A stretch of DNA of 64,000 nt from Cristatella mucedo. Its lineage: Eukaryota; Bryozoa; Phylactolaemata; Cristatellidae. The notes under the pieces are model-generated. The model did not search any database. It was not told the DNA's origin and saw only the letters and a list, made by a program, of their open reading frames with translations. The stretch spans positions 7,479,001-7,543,000 of the forward strand of contig WPIO01000009.1 in assembly GCA_009760855.2 (NCBI GenBank). Reading direction: 5' to 3'. Within the stretch, counting starts at the first letter, position 1, and each line of letters begins with the position of its first letter. Below, piece after piece: positions 1 to 11,114 of the stretch. The position numbers and the translations under genes were made by a program.

Positions 1-164
1 TGCTATGCTTCCCACTTTCTCTTTGTTGCGTGAGACGAAGTCTGTTGGTTACCGAATGCGTACCGAAAGCCGCTTAGGCTGTGAGTGCGCTATACAAAAC
101 TCTCCTGCGTAACACCCACATGGTCTTTATGACTTTGTGGAGTTACTGACGGAGATACATTACA
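1..164 (+). mobile_element. L2 family B, 3' end
   Basis: This is the extreme 3' end of an L2-like LINE, cut by the window edge. It matches closely the copies ending near 38942 (+), 50375 (+) and 30577 (-). The terminal part contains GCTATACAAAACT and a shared block ending GGAGATACATTACA. The near identity with the other copies suggests recent insertion. Confidence 0.8.
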
Positions 165-224
165 GGTTGTGGAACCGCGACTGCTTTAGTCGGAGGGGGC
201 TTTACAGAGGCACGAATGTGCAGA

Positions 225-690
225 ATTTTTTCAGTAAAGAAGGCTTAAAACTTTTCGGCCGAGCCCTTAATATCTGGGGTGTCAGACCTCTCAGCATTGG
301 CCAGTAACTGGTTCACTGTCTTATAAATCTGTTTAAGGTCCGACTGGCAGGAATTCAGCTTTCGGATGAAAAAAAGAAGCCCTGGCACTTTTAAGCTTCT
401 GGGTGTAAAGTTGAAGGAAGTCTTTGAAATTGACTAGATCTGTATCAGAACCCGATTTCTTGAAACGACGTTCAGGCCTGTGCTTAACCCGGCACATCTT
501 CAGGAATTTTTTTGTAAATTGAAATGAATCTCCACGACTTTGTATACGGATAGAATGAACGGAAACATGCTTGTCAAGAGCATTCGTGAGTGTCATGTTC
601 ATTGCATCAGTGAGGGTACCGAGGCTGCCGGTCGAGTCTGAATGCAGATCAAGAAGACATGCATTACAAACAGATTTCAAAAACTTGTCT
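225..690 (-). mobile_element. L2 ORF2 fragment, segment between endonuclease and RT
   Basis: Reading the minus strand gives a 115-codon stretch with ALDKH, then RPERRFKKSG and later QKLKSARASFF. This order resembles the linker between the endonuclease and reverse transcriptase domains of L2-clade ORF2 proteins (LDKHAP, RRxERRWRKSG, ALRxAKxxYY). It is 5' and 3' truncated and degenerate, and is a pseudogene relic. Confidence 0.6.
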
Positions 691-859
691 ATGTCAATGC
701 TTTATTAGTTACGTCGCTTGACAAGTTCGACATTACCCTGTACGTACAAGGGAGCAGGAACAGTAAACCGAACAGCAAGACCGAACAATGATCTAAGAGG
801 GTCAGTGGGCATACCACAAGGTCAGTGGGGAGGATATCCTTAGTGATCACGAGATCTAG

Positions 860-1075
860 AATATGGCCACCGACGTGGGTGGTATGATTAATGAGTTCCA
901 GGCTTTGGGAGCATACGAACTAAATGCACGGTCTCCAAAGGATCTGAGGTTTGTACAAGGTATAGGTAAACAGTTGGTTTCCGAAAAGCAGGTGGTACGA
1001 TGCTTGGCCTGGTGGGGGGGAGGAGTTCTGATAGGTAGGCAGATACCAAAGAATGAAGTGACCTAAAAGTTCATC
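860..1075 (-). mobile_element. L2 family A, ORF2 C-terminal fragment
   Basis: This is the reverse complement of the family A block that encodes GDRAFSSYAPKAWNSLP in better copies such as 55388-56275. Only about 200 bp survive. Confidence 0.7.
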
Positions 1076-1245
1076 TAGACTTGTCTAGGTCTGCCTCACC
1101 TGTCGATCGTTTATCTAGCTTTGGTTCTCATTTTGCTGCTGTCTTCTCTTCTTTTCATTCTTTTAATTATGAGTTTCCTTCCACACTCGAAGCCTTGCTA
1201 GGCAGCCTTGCTCGTGTCGTGCAGAGGCATGGATGCTAGCTGCAC

Positions 1246-1329
1246 ATTAGATTGAGCAGGGCTAACGTTAGATTGAGCAGGGCTAACGTTAGATTGAGCA
1301 GTGATAACGTTAGATTGAGCAGCGACAAT
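1246..1329. repeat. 21-bp minisatellite, 4 units
   Basis: There are four consecutive copies of a 21-bp unit, GTTAGATTGAGCAGGGCTAAC. The first begins with AT, and units 3 and 4 differ at a few bases near the end. It runs directly into a microsatellite. Confidence 0.9.
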
Positions 1330-1342
1330 GGTTTGTTGTTGC

Positions 1343-1346
<4 letters not shown>

Positions 1347-1422
<76 letters not shown>
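1347..1422. repeat. (CT)n then (AT)n compound microsatellite
   Basis: Roughly 34 bp of CT are followed by about 42 bp of AT. The compound repeat sits at the 3' end of the adjacent antisense SINE-2 copy, the expected place for a tail-seeded microsatellite. Confidence 0.95.
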
Positions 1423-1424
<2 letters not shown>

Positions 1425-1556
1425 CATTTGTATAGCATCCTAAGAGAACTTGATCACTATTCGGGCGCTTCACATGTGCCTCCGGGCTCGAGCCCACGAC
1501 CTCAGCCAGACCTTGGTCGGGGCGGGCACCTTAATCGCTGGACCAAAGCAGCTCGG
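1421..1556 (-). mobile_element. SINE-2 (tRNA head + L2 tail)
   Basis: On the minus strand this reads as a tRNA-like head (TGGTCCAGCGATTAAGG as A box, GGGCTCGAGCCC around the B box), then a short tail related to the L2 3' end (AAGCGCC, GATCAAGTTCTCTTAGG, GCTATACAAATGAATT). Relatives lie at 7735, 29503, 38238, 49963 and 53372. Confidence 0.75.
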
Positions 1557-2261
1557 CATATTTGTGGGATCTAGTATTCTGCAATGAGCCAGTTGGCCGT
1601 GACTGTTCCGAAGTATCCATCTGAACCCTTAGTCGTTGCCCTACTGCTCACTGCCATCTTTATGCCAGTGTGTTTTCTGTATGCTGTGCAGTGCGATCGA
1701 TATCCTTGAGGCGCCACTGTTCTGTACTCGGGCCTTACTTTGTCGTTCAGTTGTCACATTATCAGACCGTATTGTGAGAACGACCGTCCGATGTCATCGT
1801 GGGTGACTCGACTTCAGCTTATCAAGCAGTCAATAGGTGTGCTACCACCCCATCGAGTCTTAGTATAGAGGCTAGGTGCTCGAGCTTAGCTACTCAGCTC
1901 GTGGGTTCTAGTCTTTCAGCAGCATGCAATTCCTTATTGCCTGCCGGAAGCAAGTGTGATAGATAGATAGCCACCGAGGCTCTTCTGCTGCTATGTAAAT
2001 GAGGCTGTTGACCTGCAGCTGACCTTCACTTTCCTTACCTGCCAGCCACCTCGGCTCCCTACTTGGCGCACTGCCGTGGCTCTCAGTTCGCTTCCTCTCT
2101 CTTCTGCATCTACATTTCTTCTGCCTTTTTTTGCCGTCCTCCATTTGAGCTAGGACTCTGTGAAGGATCGGTCAAGGACCGACTGGTCACCCTAGTCACT
2201 GGTCAGATCCTTCCTGTATCGTTGCCACGGCGACGTAGAGCATTAGCACAAGCACAATCTA
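1557..2261. other. No gene seen; SINE-1 3' fragment at about 1958-2030
   Basis: I see no coding exon here. The part near 1958-2030 (GAGGCTCTTCTGCTGCTATGTAAATGAGGCTGTT) is the 3' portion of SINE-1 in + orientation. The rest is unassigned. Confidence 0.5.
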
Positions 2262-3375
2262 GGCTTTCACTTCTATGTGGATGACACTCAGTTGTACCTT
2301 TGCTTTGATCCCTCCCAGCCCTCGAGCACCTAGAATTCTCTCAACTCACTTGCTGCATGTATTGAGGACATCCGCACATGGGTGGCAGCAAATTTTCTAA
2401 AACTAAACGATGATACAACTAACTTACTAGTTAAGGTCAAACCCAGTGTGATTCAGAAATTGGACAGGCTGACGCTCAAAATTGGCTCTGCCAGCATATC
2501 TCCTGTTGAATCAGCTCGAAATCTAGGTGTCATATTCCAAAGCGACCTCTCGTTAGACGACCACATCAGCTCCACAGTCAAATCTGCCTACTTTTAACTA
2601 CATAACATTGCTAAAATTTAGGCTTGTGTAGACAATGATCCCACATCTAAATTGGTCCATGCATTTTTGACATCCCGTCTTGACTTCTGTAACTCACTGC
2701 TTGCTGGCCTACCGGCATGTGCAATTAGGCGATTACAGATGGTGCAAAACTCCGAAGCTAGGCTTGTCTGTCGTGAGCATCGCAGTTGCCACATCACACC
2801 ACTTCTCGCCGACTTGCACTAGGAACCAGTCAAGCAATGGATCGACTTCAAGCTTTTGTCACTCACTTTTAGGTCACTTCATTCTTTGGCTCCAGCCTAT
2901 CTCTCAGATCTACTCCCCCACCAGGCCAAGTATCGTACCACCTGCTTTTCCGAATCCAACAGTCTACCACTACCTCGTACAAACCTCAAATCCTTTGGAG
3001 ACCGTGCATTTAGTTCGTATGCCCCCAAAGCCTCGAACTCCCTCCCGACTTGCGTCAGAACATCCCCTTACTTGACCACATTTAAAAAGAACTTAAAACC
3101 ACACCTATTTAGGACAGCATATAGTGGGTCCCTGTGATTCATCCTTGATGTGCTTATGCGTGCTGACACTGTGCATACTGCCACTAACCACATTTGCATG
3201 CTGACCCTGTGCATGTCACCCCTAACCATGCTATTCTTGTTTATCAAGCATGATATTACTCACCATTCAATTGTGTTTCCCTTTGCAGCAAATGTGAAGC
3301 GCCTAGAAAGAGATTGAGTTCTCTGAGGGCGCTTTATCAAGTGCATTATTATTATTATTTTTATTATTATTATAG
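2262..3375 (+). mobile_element. L2 family A, 3' half of ORF2 plus 3' end
   Basis: This 5'-truncated LINE copy begins just before the RT active-site motif, which reads YVDDTQLY instead of the usual YADD. Next come LKLNDDTTNLLV, SDLSLDDHISSTVKSAYF and a C-terminal block related to SYAPKASNSLPT, with frameshifts and stops. It ends in the family 3' stem-loop (AAGCGCC ... GGGCGCTTT) and an (ATT)n tail at about 3345-3375. The motif order and tail place it in the L2/CR1 group. It cannot encode a working protein. Confidence 0.9.
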
Positions 3376-3640
3376 CACGGCAGTTTTGATTCATGCTGTG
3401 GCTACGCCGTGTTCAGCCGTTCTGAAGGCTGATCTCTGTAAGGCACACTGTACCTGCATGCTGTCACTTTTGTGCTGAAATGACTGGGCGTCTACCGAAA
3501 GCTGCATTTTTTGTCACCACTTTTGTTTCACACGCCCGGCGTTCTTTATCACTGCCCGGTGAAGGGGTTGTGTGTGCCGGCAATCCTGCCAGCCAGTCGG
3601 ACTGTCGCTGGCACGTGATTTTATTGTGCCGCTGCCACAG
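3376..3640 (+). other. Intron end with splice acceptor of the lectin exon
   Basis: This is unique sequence ending in CCGCTGCCACAG at 3629-3640, a good 3' splice site for the exon at 3641. I found no other lectin exon in it. Confidence 0.5.
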
Positions 3641-3817
3641 GACTGAATCTGACCGCAGCCGGCTACTCCAACTGGGCTGACAAGGAGCCCGACCGGAAGG
3701 GCCTGTTCAACATATACACGTCCAACTGCGCCATGGCCTATCGGTCCTACGGCTGGCGCTGGCAGGCAAAAGTGTGCTCCCTGATGGAGTGGAAATACTC
3801 TTTCGTGTGCCAATACC
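3641..3817 (+). CDS. C-type lectin-like domain exon (C-terminal half)
   Basis: This internal exon encodes the second half of a C-type lectin-like domain, an extracellular carbohydrate- or protein-binding fold. The 58 whole codons hold the family landmarks in order: YSNWADKEPD at residues 8-17, NCA at 28-30, WRWQAKVC at 38-45 and FVCQY at 54-58. Cys29, Cys45 and Cys56 occupy the positions of the conserved second to fourth disulfide cysteines. The first cysteine would be in an exon not found here. The sugar-specificity triplet reads EPD, between EPN (mannose type) and QPD (galactose type). The usual WND is WRWQ, so calcium-dependent sugar binding may be lost. The exon is bounded by ..CCACAG before 3641 and by GTGAGT at 3818-3823, and is symmetric phase 1-1, typical of shuffled extracellular domains. 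The domain call is strong; gene membership is inference. Confidence 0.85.
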
Positions 3818-3849
3818 GTGAGTAGCGCCTGTGCAAGCCCTTCTGCAAA

Positions 3850-4198
3850 GGGTACAGGCTTTATTTGTATCGATTGCTTTTCCGACTCAGACCACTTAGT
3901 TGTGCCTCGAACTAGCCTCAAATCCGTTGGAGACCGTGCCTTCGGTTTGTATGCCCCCAAAGTCTGGAACTTACTCCCGACTGACGTTACGACATCGCCT
4001 GACTTGACGACATTAAAAAAAGCAAAAAACAAAAATGTCTCGCTCAGCATTTTGTGGGTCCTTGTAATTTGTTCTTTGTGTGCTTATGCCTCATCGCTAA
4101 CCGTTTGATCATGCTTCCTTTACAGCATCTGTAAAATGCCTAGAAAGACATTCAGTTTTCTGAGGTTGCTATACAAATATATAATAATTATTATTATT
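3850..4198 (+). mobile_element. L2 family A, 3' end fragment
   Basis: The segment begins shortly after the lectin exon donor. It encodes a recognisable GDRAFGLYAPKVWNLLPTDVTTSPDLTT block, then the L2 3' end (CTAGAAAGACATTCAGTTTTC) and an ATT-rich tail. It has inserted in the intron. Confidence 0.8.
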
Positions 4199-4800
4199 TC
4201 CGTTCGTCGGTCGTGTGGATGCAGGCTCGGTGCTTGCACCAAGTCCTTGTGGGCAAAGACGTGGCGTCACTTGGCGTCTGGGATCAGGCCTAGCATTGCT
4301 TGGACATTAAGTATGTGCTCTAAGTTTGGTCGTACCGTCAGCTAGATTCATGTAGCTAGCATTAGGTGCCCAAAGAGATAGCGGAGCTCCAAAAAGAAAG
4401 TCAAGGTGTTGCGCCATCGTCGGCATTCGTACTTCAGTTTGCCTTTAGTGAGAGCCGATGCCTAACAAGTAACTAGTCAAGTAAAGCTGCTGTTTCAGCA
4501 GCCTCATCTACTGTATTATAGTGGCTCAAGAGCAGCTTTAGCTGCTATCACTCCAACGTTCAGTGGACAGTGAAGAATTACTTACTGAAGGACTCGAATC
4601 CATGATCCGGATCGTGCACCTCCCTCTCTCCCTCCTGCCTGCCATGACTCAAGGTCAAAAACATACATTCGCTCGTGTCGGTTGCCACGAGTTCGAGCCG
4701 CCAGTATCGCCTCTGTTGAAGTTCTCGCTGAGCTAGGTTTTCTATGCATGCTACAGATGAGCTGTTTCTCTTGCATTCTCGATGTCCTTCTCTGTGCATT

Positions 4801-4851
<51 letters not shown>

Positions 4852-5600
4852 ACTTTCCAGAGCAGGGCCCCTAGCCCCTGTCTTGCAAGCAAGCAAGCGG
4901 ACGAAGCAGCCCTCCCACAGCTCAGCGTGACCACCAGAGTCGCGCTCAGCACCGAGAATCGCTTGGCGTTTTGTGGGCATAGAATGTACTCGAAATCCCA
5001 AGACGGCCAGTCTGTGCGATTCTCGACAACAAGTGTCTGTGACCAATGCGGTGTCGGAAAGTAGAACACTATCGGCAAAATTGTAGTGACCCAGCGGTGC
5101 AGGACTGTGGATGCGCCTGCTGCGAGGGGGGGGGGCAGCGGGAGCACACGGATCTGCAATGCAAAAGGTCAAGATGACTGGCAATGATGGAGAGCAGCTT
5201 GCAACTATCGAGTCTTTGTTGCTGTACGAATCGACGAAACTGGACGGTGCAAAGTGCCAACCGGAGCAAGGGGCTGTCGAGGTGCTCGGTCACTCCAAGG
5301 AGGTGATGACACAAGCCGATGTTGCTCTGATCACGAAGAGAACGTCGATTCGTGTGCGAGCGTGGTGGGCTAGAGCGTGTGTGGGAAACCCTGCGCCGCT
5401 GCTCCATGATGAATGCAGGAATGCCTACCGTCTGCAGATGAGTGGAGAAAGTCCTTGTCCCTCCTCGGCAAGTGCACACAGCATCAGAAAAGGGTCAACT
5501 ACCTAGTGCTTATGTTGAGCGAGCCCTGCATCAGCGGCATTACCTGCCGGCAGTTTCTTGGCTAGCCTCCTCTCTTCCGTTGTTTGCGTGTGGCTCACAG
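4199..5600. other. Intronic stretch, (CT)n at 4801-4850
   Basis: Apart from a 50-bp CT microsatellite at 4801-4850 I recognise nothing. A + strand frame of 131 codons at 5111-5506 holds LATIES, which resembles a lectin-domain motif, but the surrounding sequence does not continue as a lectin domain. The last 40 bases before 5601 are pyrimidine-rich and end in CTCACAG, forming a strong acceptor. Confidence 0.5.
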
Positions 5601-6070
5601 CGTGGGCATTGGCCGGTGCGCAACCTGGTTTTGGGCAACCTGGTTTTGGGCAACCTGGTTTTGGGCAACCTGGTTTTGGGCAACCTGGTTTTGGGCAACC
5701 TGGTTTTGGGCAACCTGGTTTTGGGCAACCTGGTTTTGGGCAACCTGGTTTTGGGCAACCTGGTTTTGGGCAACCTGGTTTTGGGCAACCTCGTTTTGGG
5801 CAGCCTGGTTTTGGGCAGCCTGGTTTTGGGCAACCTGGTTTTGGGCAACCTCGTTTTGGGCAACCTCGTTTTGGGCAACCTCGTTTTGGGCAACCTCGGT
5901 TTGGGCAACCTCGGTTTGGGCAACCTCGTTTTGAGCAACCTTGGTCGGGAGCTGGGCTGAAGCCGGCCACCATTACCCTTCGCTGGCCCGTCGGGCCAGT
6001 GCAACGGCCGATACAGCCCAGTTTAGGCAGCTATATCCCGGTTGTTGAGGTAGCCACCTACCAAAAGTAG
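5601..6070 (+). CDS. Candidate exon with 21 PGFGQ repeats, ends in a stop
   Basis: An open frame runs from a strong acceptor (pyrimidine tract then CTCACAG at 5594-5600) to TAG at 6068-6070. After WALAGAQ come 21 units of PGFGQ. Later units drift to PRFGQ and one PRFEQ. A non-repetitive 44-residue C terminus follows, starting at PWSGAGLKP. The exon opens in phase 1, the phase in which the lectin exon at 3641-3817 ends, so the two could be spliced as a lectin domain plus flexible repeat tail. AATAAA occurs at 6219-6224, inside an L2 fragment. The hydrophobic stretch read upstream of 5601 looks like a signal peptide but has no ATG and coincides with the pyrimidine tract, so I treat it as intron. 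No good phase-1 donor exists, so this would be an alternative last exon. It could equally be a non-coding minisatellite that happens to stay open. Confidence 0.4.
5621..5940. repeat. 15-bp minisatellite, 21 units
   Basis: The unit is CAACCTGGTTTTGGG. The first dozen units are identical. Variants (CGT for GGT, CAG for CAA, GAG for GGG) are concentrated in the last third, as expected when an array expands from one end. The 15-bp period keeps every frame open, so openness alone does not prove coding. Confidence 0.97.
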
Positions 6071-6129
6071 GGTCTTTGAAAGAGTTAAGAGGTTGAGTCA
6101 AGCAGCCCACGACTTGCCAAGCCGGGGAC

Positions 6130-6425
6130 TCTTTTATCGCCTACAGTTGTTATGCTTCCAAAGCCTGGAACTTGCTTCTGACTGACCTCGCGACAACCCC
6201 TGACTCGACGACATTTAAAATAAAGCTAAAACTCATCTGGGTTACTCACATCATTTGGTTTGTCTGTTCGTGTTGTCCTTATTATGCCGTGTATGCTGGT
6301 GCTGTGCATGTTATCAATAACCAATTGACATACTTCTGTTCCAACATATGTAGTGTGCCTAGCACGAGATTTAGTTTGCTTCAACCACCATTTAAAATTC
6401 TTATTAATGTTATTATTATCGGCTT
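6130..6425 (+). mobile_element. L2 family A, 3' end fragment
   Basis: Diverged copy of the family A terminus: a degenerate AWN.L..DLATTPDSTTFK block, then a weak 3' stem-loop and a TTATTATT tail. Confidence 0.7.
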
Positions 6426-7734
6426 TATTAATCTTAAATTTTCGAAGAAAAACGGCTAATTTATGGTCTTGAGATAACCCGTGATATGGGAAGGTTGATA
6501 TTCCTTTCCAGCACATTCAAGAATACATAGAAACAAACTTAGTTTTCATAGGGCACTATGGACATGCTAGATTATTATTATGTTAAGAGGTTGCTCGGCT
6601 CAAGAGAAGTCATTCAGTATGTGGAATCCTATAACATGATTGCTAATGTGGGCACATGTCTATTAATCCCCTGCTTGGTCTGGGAGCCAGCACTGGCTTA
6701 AAAGCTTCGGCTTTTAAGCCCTCCTGTTGGGTGTAGAGCACTGGTCCGATAACTCCGAAGGTGCAAGATCGTTCCCGGCCAAAATGAGTTTTTCAGCTGT
6801 GCTCAATCCCACGGCAGGCAGCCTCCGGTCACTCTGTATTTTGAAATTACTTTATATGGCCTCGATCAGATTGAAATGACATAGTAATCTCCATCGTACC
6901 TACCTTCTCTTCTGAATGCTTAACTTAGCTTCATGCCAATCTCAAACCCTTTAGAAACCGTTTCTTCTGTTCTTACTAACTTATGCCCCCGTGAACAATT
7001 ATGGAGAATTTCACGAGGCTTCCGATGTAGGGGCTCCTGGGCGAAGCCCTCACAAGCGAGTCGTTGCGTTGTCGACGACGGCTGTATTATATGATATAGC
7101 AGCCGTCGTGCGTACTGCTCCGGAGCACGAGGTGTTAAGAGAGAAGAGAGTGGATAGCAGGCCGACGCACAGGCAGAATTTGAATTTCTGCGGTAAGGAA
7201 TGTGTCACGTGCCGGCAAGGAGCGTGACCGTGGGGCGAACGGAACGTCGGCTGGGGGCGGAACCACATGACGGCGACGACACGCCCACACTGATTCTTCC
7301 TCAGTCTCTCTGGTCCGTTTGTTCCTGGCAAGAAAGCCTGTTCGTTTCAGCTTTTGCTGATGCTTACTCTTGATTGATATTCATTCAAAAAATATACTGG
7401 CTCAAAAATACCCTTAATTCGCAGCCATTTAAAAAAACTGGTAAACCCAAAGCACAGCAGTGCAAATGTAAAACACACTTTACACAAATCGGGCAGCTTT
7501 CCAATAAGCCAGCTCAGGTACTCCAAGCTGGAGCTGGGGAGCACCGCTCACGGCTTTGGGCATAGTGCAGAGAGCGCAAGCTGTTGGAATGCCATGGCCA
7601 CCCTTTGAAAACCTTTTTCAAACCAGTTTATTAGTTCTTAAGTTATAGCATATCAGTATTAAATTTTAACTGTGAGATTGCATTTTGGAGCAACAAATGC
7701 AAACTAGTAGATTATTAAAAAAATATAATTTTTC
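6426..7734. other. Gene-free stretch with a tRNA-like relic and an inverted repeat
   Basis: Around 6733-6780 there is GTAGAGCACTGG followed by a degenerate GATCGTTCC, weakly tRNA-like and possibly a third SINE head. At 7075-7084 and 7100-7109 lies a perfect 10-bp inverted repeat (ACGACGGCTG) around a 15-bp AT-rich centre. I see no exon. Confidence 0.4.
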
Positions 7735-7860
7735 TTATTCATTTGTATAGCACTCGAAGAAAACATTCTCTTACCAGGCACTTCGCATGTGCCTTAGGGG
7801 TCGTGCCCACGACCTCGGTCGTCAAAGGCAAGCACCTGAAGCCAGAGCTGGACCAGACCC
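7735..7860 (-). mobile_element. SINE-2 copy
   Basis: Antisense SINE-2: ATTCATTTGTATAGCAC from the tail side, then GTGCCCACGACC from the B-box region and a decayed A box. Confidence 0.65.
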
Positions 7861-9097
7861 TTTTTGGACACTCATCATCATTGCACCACCATCGTAGTAT
7901 TACTAATAAATGTCACGCCCAAGGCTTAATCGTCAGTGACTGTGCAGTCAGTACATACTGGCGGACAAACCTAGCTTCTTATAGGGACTGATGGTCCTAA
8001 TGCATGGAGCTTGCTGCCGGCTGGCATCACAGCATATCCTGACTTAGCATCATTTAAAAGCCTACAATTCTACCTTGAGATGTTATCGCCAATCAGCTTG
8101 TGTTTCTTAAGGTGCTACGCAAATTGTTTATCATTACTATTGTCATTATCCACTTGAAGTAATTCTCATAATTCTGTTTGCACTCGAGGTCATGAATATT
8201 CTGTTGCTATTGGCAACTATTGGAAATACATGTCTGCTATTGGAGACTGTATGCATGCAGTCAGTGTTACAATGTGACATCTCAGTGAGTTTCCGGAAAA
8301 AATAATCGCATGTTTATCGCCTTGAAAATCAGTTTGCATCTTGATACTTACTCCCTGCCATGGAGACAGTTCTTACTGGTGTGCAAGTCTTCCTAATGTT
8401 GCAATGGCTGCTTTGTCAGAGGTATCGTTTGCCAGGTCCAAAGCTGAAGCCAGCAAACACGGCATTTGAAACCATGGTTGAATCTCGTTTGTAGTAGTGA
8501 TTGACACGTTGCTATATGACTCTTGACCATGTCTTTGGAGGCCTTGGGTTGAACTCTTTAAGTTCAACATGCTATATCTATGTTCCTTCCCAGCGCCATC
8601 CCTTTATAGTGTTTAGTGCTGTATAGATCCGGCTGGCAGTCTGACCGCATATTTGAATGAGTTGTTGTATTATTGCCCAGTCAAAGTATCAACAAAAATA
8701 GGTCTCATGACCGTCCCAACTCCTCATGTTGATTGTCTTCATTTGGATAAACATTTTAGCCGTTAGCAAGATGTAATGGCAACATGATCACTGCAAGCCC
8801 TGATGTGTATGTGCCATTTTCCATATTTTGTTTTGGTGTTTATTATCTGCTAACGAATGATTAAGGGGCGGTAGTCTACTGCCATAAAAGGGATATTATA
8901 AAGTACATGTAGTTCTTTGCATTTGCTTAGTAAAAGAGACACAATACCGAATCCATACAGGCTCCAAAGCGTTGCCACGTGAAAGTGCTCCGGGAATTGA
9001 AAATTCGAGGGGATGTGTTGCTTCCATTAGCCAGGAGCAAATAGTCGGCCTCAAAACCCGGCCAACAGACGACTGCATGTCCTCACCTTGAAGATGT
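7861..9097. other. Gene-free intron sequence
   Basis: AT-moderate unique sequence. I see no motif, repeat or exon that I can support. Confidence 0.4.
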
Positions 9098-9198
<101 letters not shown>

Positions 9199-9296
9199 CT
9201 AGTACGAATAGTTGTGGCAATCGCTGATCCAAATTACTTTCGATTTTATTTGTAGGCTTCAAGTCGTTTTTAAAGTAAAATTGAGGATTTTCGCAG

Positions 9297-9455
9297 GGTC
9301 TTAGCTCATATGGTAAGGTGCTCTATCTTTACGACCCAGGTCGCAGGTTCGAGCACTCTAGCAGGCAATCCTTCATTTGCCACTGCAAAATGGTGGTGAT
9401 AGCCGCAAGGCTCTCCTGCCGATATACCAATTAGGCTCTTAAATCAGCTAATATT
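9297..9455 (+). mobile_element. SINE-1 copy (diverged)
   Basis: tRNA-like head with CTCATATGGTAAGG in the A-box region and GGTTCGAGCAC as B box, then CACTGCAAAATGGTGGTGATAG and the end AAATCAGCTA shared with other SINE-1 copies. Confidence 0.75.
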
Positions 9456-9669
9456 TTTTCAATTTTTTTTCTAATTCTTCTTTGCAGAAGTCACACGCTA
9501 CCGGCTCACTTTGTCATTTGACTGCAGAATTAGTTCTTCCTTACGATTTTGTCTTTAAGAGGTCATTTACCTTTAGTTCCACAACAATTCGTGGAAACTT
9601 GATTCTTGGATGCATGCAGACTTTTCTTCATCAGTCTCTATAGCTGAGTGGTGTTCTTCAGTATTGCTT

Positions 9670-9862
9670 CCCTATTCATATACTTGCATGCTGACCCTGT
9701 GCATTTCACCCCTAACCAGGTTATTCTTGTTGTTTATTGAGCATACTACCGCTAACCATTCGATCGTGTTTCCTTTGCAGAAATTGTAAAGCGCCTAGAA
9801 AGAGATTGAGTTCTCTGAGGGCACTTTGTCAAGCGTATTGTTATTAATATATTGTTGTATAT
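9670..9862 (+). mobile_element. L2 family A, 3' tail only
   Basis: Only the last 190 bp of the element remain: CATGCTGACCCTGTGC, TTTCCTTTGCAG, the terminal stem-loop and a short ATT tail. Confidence 0.85.
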
Positions 9863-11114
9863 ATTTTAGCATTTCGAGATGGTATGCCATGTAAAGATTC
9901 GGATTCGCAGTCCGAAGACTTAAGCATCGAAGCAGGTATCTTGTTTTTTTTTAGAGCCGGCAGTAGAACTCGTCATTGCTTGCCTTGTTCATAACCTGTC
10001 GTGGTATTTCCTCTGTTTTTATTGTATAACTGTTACTAGCCATTAACTGCTAAGCTGCCATTACAGTGCTGCAATTGCAGCCAGAAGCACAACTAACGTC
10101 TGCTGCTGGCCTGACCGAGGGATCATTTGCCGTGACCGCTGCACGGACCAAAGGTTCTGATGTGCACTTAGTGGTTAGCCAGACAAGTTTGCTTGCTGAG
10201 CCAGACTCACGAAATTTCTGTGATCTGTGAAAAGCTGCTAGTGTGTGCATGCGTGCATGACCAAGTTCAAGTTGAGAGAACATGTGTCATCAAGAAGCAA
10301 CAACATGCCAGCGAGGAGCAATTGGCAAGTAGATTAGTGGGATCAGCAACAACCGTGTGTTCAGCGGCAACAACCGTGTGTTCAGCATTATTGGTTAGGA
10401 AAGTGGAAGCAGGCTTGACTTTCCAAGGGACCGGCAGCAGCCTTATGTCCAGTGCCATTAGAGTTTTGCATGCAATCTTGATATTCAAGCTCAACCAGGC
10501 TGTCTCCAGTCTTTCTTCTCGTAGCATGTTCGGATCTGAGAATTTTGTTTGATCTGAGGATTTTGATCAGAGAGTTTGAGGCAAGCGATGTTCAACAGAG
10601 GCTGCAAGTATCGTGGTGTGAAGGATTGCACCGGGCAAATCATTAGCTTATGCATGATAGACAGACTGATCCGAAAAAAGTGCGGGTAAATGTTTGACGA
10701 GGATTTAAATTAGGCTATGCTGAATATGATGATGACTGAGTTTCGGCTGCTACTGGATAAATGTAGCAGAGTTTTACTGCCAAGCAAATAAGAAACTAGT
10801 TTGCAAATGATGTTGTGCCATCATGTCAGACTTAGTGTGCTTATGCCGACTTCACATAAGGTTTTGACGTTGCCTTGTGCATTATGAGTTACATACCTGT
10901 GACAAAGACCTGTGTTAGATCACTCAACCGTATCAGTACAGATTGTTGAACGCAGTCTTTACTCGTAACTGATTCGTTGTACTTTTCATTATTTCTGCTG
11001 GCCATCGATTGATGGCTAAAAGTCGTGACATAATGTTTCCTATGTAAAGCTAGCCATTCCACGAAAAACTGCTTTGCTTCGAGCTGACGATGACCTTTTG
11101 AACAATCGTGACAT
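9863..11114. other. Gene-free stretch
   Basis: Unique sequence with a small direct duplication near 10347-10385 (CAACAACCGTGTGTTCAGC repeated). No exon or known repeat is recognised. Confidence 0.4.

Noticed and set aside
1236-1427. Minus-strand frame with Tyr-Ile and Glu-Arg runs
   Set aside because: Produced by the (AT)n and (CT)n microsatellites.
2039-2144. Minus-strand ATG frame (MEDGKKRQKK...) reaching CTGGCAG|GTAAGG
   Set aside because: Short, highly basic, next to a SINE-1 tail and with no partner exon; the signals are probably coincidental.
5159-5230. GEQLATIES, like the N-terminal motif of a lectin domain
   Set aside because: No conserved cysteine precedes it, no WIGL or W.W region follows, and it lies downstream of the C-terminal lectin exon.
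5519-5620. Apparent signal peptide ([21 protein letters not shown]) before the PGFGQ array
   Set aside because: The frame has no ATG after its upstream stop. The hydrophobic codons fall on the pyrimidine tract of the acceptor at 5600, which translates as Leu/Ser/Val by composition.
5503-6004. Long antisense and other-frame repeats (CPKPG, LPKTR, WFWAT, LVLGN) across the minisatellite
   Set aside because: A 15-bp period keeps all six frames open. Only the + frame with PGFGQ has a phase-compatible splice acceptor.
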